A stretch of DNA of 64,000 nt from Micromonospora costi (GTDB taxonomy: Bacteria; Actinomycetota; Actinomycetes; Mycobacteriales; Micromonosporaceae): NCBI RefSeq assembly GCF_003626655.1, contig NZ_RBAN01000001.1, forward strand, positions 1,302,001-1,366,000, given 5' to 3'. The stretch's first letter is position 1; each line of letters begins with the position of its first letter. The notes under the pieces are model-generated. The model ran no database searches. It was not told the origin of the DNA and saw nothing but the letters and a program-made list of their open reading frames with translations. Position numbers and translations under genes: made by a program. This document shows positions 62,223 through 64,000 of this stretch, in pieces.

Positions 62223-62978
62223 ATGACGACGAACCTGATCGCCCTGGTCACCGGGGCCAACAAGGGAATCGGCCTCGCCACGGCCCGGCAGCTGGGGGCG
62301 CGCGGGATGACGGTGCTGGTCGGCGCGCGGGACGCCGAGCGGGGCCGGGCCGCCGAACGGGAGCTGCGCGACGGCGGGGCGGACGCCCGCTTCGTACCCC
62401 TCGACGTCACCGACGCCGAGTCGGTGGCCGCCGCCGCGAAACTGGTCGACGAGGAGTACGGGCACCTCGACGTGCTGGTCAACAACGCCGGCATCGTGCT
62501 CGGCGACGGCGAACGGGCACTGCCCAGCGAGACCACCGTGGACACGCTGCGCCGGGTGTACGAGACGAACGTCTTCGGGGTGGTCGCGGTCACCAACGCC
62601 CTGTTGCCGCTGCTGCGCCGCGCGCCCGCGGCCCGGATCGTGAACGTCTCCAGCGAGGTCGGCTCGATCGCCACGATCTCCGACCCGGAGAGCTTCATCT
62701 GGGCGTTGACCTCGGTGCCGTACCCCTCGTCGAAGGCGGCCCTCAACATGGTCACCGCCATGTACGCCAAGGAGCTGCGGGACACCCCGATCCGGGTGAA
62801 CGCCGCGAACCCGGGCTACTGCGCGACGGACCTCAACGGGCACCACGGCTACCGCAGCGCGGAGCAGGGCGCCGAGGTGAGCGTGCACCTGGCGACGCTG
62901 CCCGCGGACGGCCCGACCGGCCAGCTGTGGGGTCACCTCGCCGACGACGGCGGCGGGTACGGCGTCCTGCCCTGGTGA
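62223..62978 (+). CDS. Short-chain dehydrogenase/reductase
   Basis: Classical SDR of 251 residues. The cofactor motif TGANKGIGLATARQL is at the N-terminus, NNAG in VLVNNAGIV, catalytic Ser in VNVSSEVG and the YPSSK of the Tyr-x-x-x-Lys pair in VPYPSSKAAL. NADPH preference is suggested by the Arg after the second strand (GARDAERG). The substrate is unknown. Divergent from and probably repressed by the MmyB-type regulator. Confidence 0.93.
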   Translation: MTTNLIALVTGANKGIGLATARQLGARGMTVLVGARDAERGRAAERELRDGGADARFVPLDVTDAESVAAAAKLVDEEYGHLDVLVNNAGIVLGDGERALPSETTVDTLRRVYETNVFGVVAVTNALLPLLRRAPAARIVNVSSEVGSIATISDPESFIWALTSVPYPSSKAALNMVTAMYAKELRDTPIRVNAANPGYCATDLNGHHGYRSAEQGAEVSVHLATLPADGPTGQLWGHLADDGGGYGVLPW

Positions 62979-63060
62979 CGGTCGGTGCGGCGGCCGCGGC
63001 GGCGGCCGCCGCCGGGGCCGCGCCCGCCGTCGCACCCGCGGAGATCCGCACAACAACAGG

Positions 63061-63099
63061 GATGTAGTGGCCTCCCGGCGGCCCGGAGGCCACTACATC
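63061..63099. terminator. Strong hairpin between SDR and membrane gene
   Basis: A perfect 15-bp stem GATGTAGTGGCCTCC with a 9-base loop; flanking CAACA/TGTTG can extend it. Convergent genes on both sides. Confidence 0.75.
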
Positions 63100-63122
63100 A
63101 GGCATGTTGCGCGATCTTGGGC

Positions 63123-63183
63123 GCCCGGACCCGGGCAACGCCGGACCGGCGGTGCCCGGACCCGGCAACGCCGGACCGGCGGC
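63123..63183. repeat. Two-copy tandem repeat, 31 and 30 bases
   Basis: The unit GCCCGGACCCGG followed by CAACGCCGGACCGGCGG occurs at 63123-63153 and 63154-63183, differing by one inserted G and one base. Non-coding, between the SDR hairpin and a convergent stop. Confidence 0.7.
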
Positions 63184-63210
63184 GCCGGGCTTGAACGCCC
63201 CGCGCGTCCC

Positions 63211-64000
63211 CTACAGGCCCACCGTCCGGGCGGTGGAGCGGCGGAACAGCGGCACGAGACAGCCGGCGACTGACACCGCCGCCTGGGTGAGCACCGCGGA
63301 CCAGTCGAGCGCCTCCGGGGCTCGCGCGGTGAACAGGCTGATCACCGTCGGCAGGGCCAGGACCGCCACGACGTCCACCCCGTTCACCAGCCACAGCAGT
63401 ACGCCGCTGGGGAACGCGCCGACCGGCGTGTCGATGAAGATCGTGCCGATGCTGCTGGCGCTGGCCCTGGCGCGGTAGAGGGCCGCGACGGCGGCCGCCG
63501 GGCCGGCCGCGACGCCGAGCGCCCACCACGGGCCGGACAGGTCGCCGGCCACCTGCGCCACGCCGAGGGCGAGCGCGCCCCACAGCACGGCGACCCCGGT
63601 GGGGACCACGAGTCGCTGCCCGTAGACGCGGCGGGCGGTGAGGCCGAGCAGCCGCAGCGTCGCCGGGTTGGACGCGTCGGCGTGGGTGGCCTCGCCCGTG
63701 ATGCTGGCGGCGGCCAGCGCGCCGACCAGGACGGTGGCCGCCATCAGCCAGGCCGGCCCGTCGACGACGAGGGCTGGCACCATCGCGGTGCCGATCAGCC
63801 AGGGCAGCCGCCCGGGCCGACGGGCGACGTGGAGCAGGTCCTGCGCGACCAGCGGCGGCACGCGGCGGGCCCGCAGCAGCCGCGAGCTGCGGATTCCGGC
63901 CCGCCGCCGCCAGTACCGGCGGGCGCCCTGCTCGGCGAGGAACGAGGGCTCGATGGCGTAGACCGCGTCGGCGTACGAGCCCGTGGTGGCCGCCGCCTCG
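63211..64000 (-). CDS. Integral membrane protein (DUF6297-like), N-terminal part cut by window end
   Basis: The frame stays open to the right end, so the start lies outside. The visible 262 residues hold a cytoplasmic stretch YAIEPSFLAEQGARRYWRRRAGIR and then about six membrane helices (for example LMAATVLVGALAAASIT and GVLLWLVNGVDVVAVLALP). It ends SVAGCLVPLFRRSTARTVGL. It resembles the DUF6297 family (number from memory), often found near ABC-type ATPases. An ABC exporter permease role is possible but unproven. Confidence 0.65.
   Translation of the reverse strand, partial: EAAATTGSYADAVYAIEPSFLAEQGARRYWRRRAGIRSSRLLRARRVPPLVAQDLLHVARRPGRLPWLIGTAMVPALVVDGPAWLMAATVLVGALAAASITGEATHADASNPATLRLLGLTARRVYGQRLVVPTGVAVLWGALALGVAQVAGDLSGPWWALGVAAGPAAAVAALYRARASASSIGTIFIDTPVGAFPSGVLLWLVNGVDVVAVLALPTVISLFTARAPEALDWSAVLTQAAVSVAGCLVPLFRRSTARTVGL

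Overview
The window is chromosomal DNA from a very GC-rich actinomycete, most likely a Micromonosporaceae member (Micromonospora-like). The basis is the codon use, a gene order around clpS, mec-cysO-cysM and rph-rdgB that matches the Mycobacterium tuberculosis Rv1330c-Rv1341 neighbourhood, CtaD and cellulase types, and many genes that start 5-7 bases after a TAnnnT box (leaderless transcripts). No rRNA, tRNA, CRISPR array, transposase, integrase or phage module was seen. The family assignments come from reading the proteins, not from searches.

Layout. 1-8.9 kb: the end of hutH, then a minus-strand housekeeping block (rdgB, rph, two GT4 glycosyltransferases, an Rv1339-like metallo-beta-lactamase-fold protein, cysM, cysO, mec, a DUF2017 protein, clpS). 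9-16.7 kb: a degenerate dynamin-like protein divergent from a large LuxR (LAL) regulator, then NAD salvage (pncB, pncA) and an MFS transporter. 17-28.4 kb: ctaD, an FAD monooxygenase, a GH12-CBM2 cellulase behind a CebR-type operator, an amidase with a separate secretory leader ORF, an aldo/keto reductase, a LigD-type phosphoesterase fused to a decayed ligase domain, threonine synthase, a GH15 enzyme and a cupin. 28.7-36 kb: small secreted proteins, an OmpR/histidine-kinase pair followed by an acidic PepSY protein, a beta-family protein, a cysteine-free HesB-like protein, a flavoprotein and an aquaporin. 36-48 kb: two secreted peptidoglycan carboxypeptidases (PBP4-type and M15-type), each facing a paralogous small protein with a His/Cys motif. 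Among these lie F420/FMN-type split-barrel enzymes, a pentapeptide-repeat protein, a serine hydrolase, a caspase-like protein and an AAA ATPase. 47.6-52.2 kb: a NarL-type two-component pair divergent from an ABC exporter operon. 52-64 kb: membrane and secreted proteins (an M6-like metalloprotease), a class A beta-lactamase-like enzyme, LysR, a second aldo/keto reductase, a lipoprotein, a MmyB-type HTH regulator divergent from an SDR with a clear operator, and an integral membrane protein cut by the window end.

How the parts fit. The mec-cysO-cysM block makes cysteine from protein-bound thiocarboxylate, and pncA-pncB recycles nicotinamide. rph-rdgB handle tRNA 3' processing and nucleotide-pool cleaning. 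The OmpR pair probably controls, or answers to, the envelope conditions served by the PepSY protein. The most unusual items are the repeated carboxypeptidase / His-Cys protein pairing, the caspase-like protein, the pseudo-ligase, the 27-residue tail on CysO, the split amidase with its 14-bp inverted repeat, and the nucleotide-blind dynamin-like protein.
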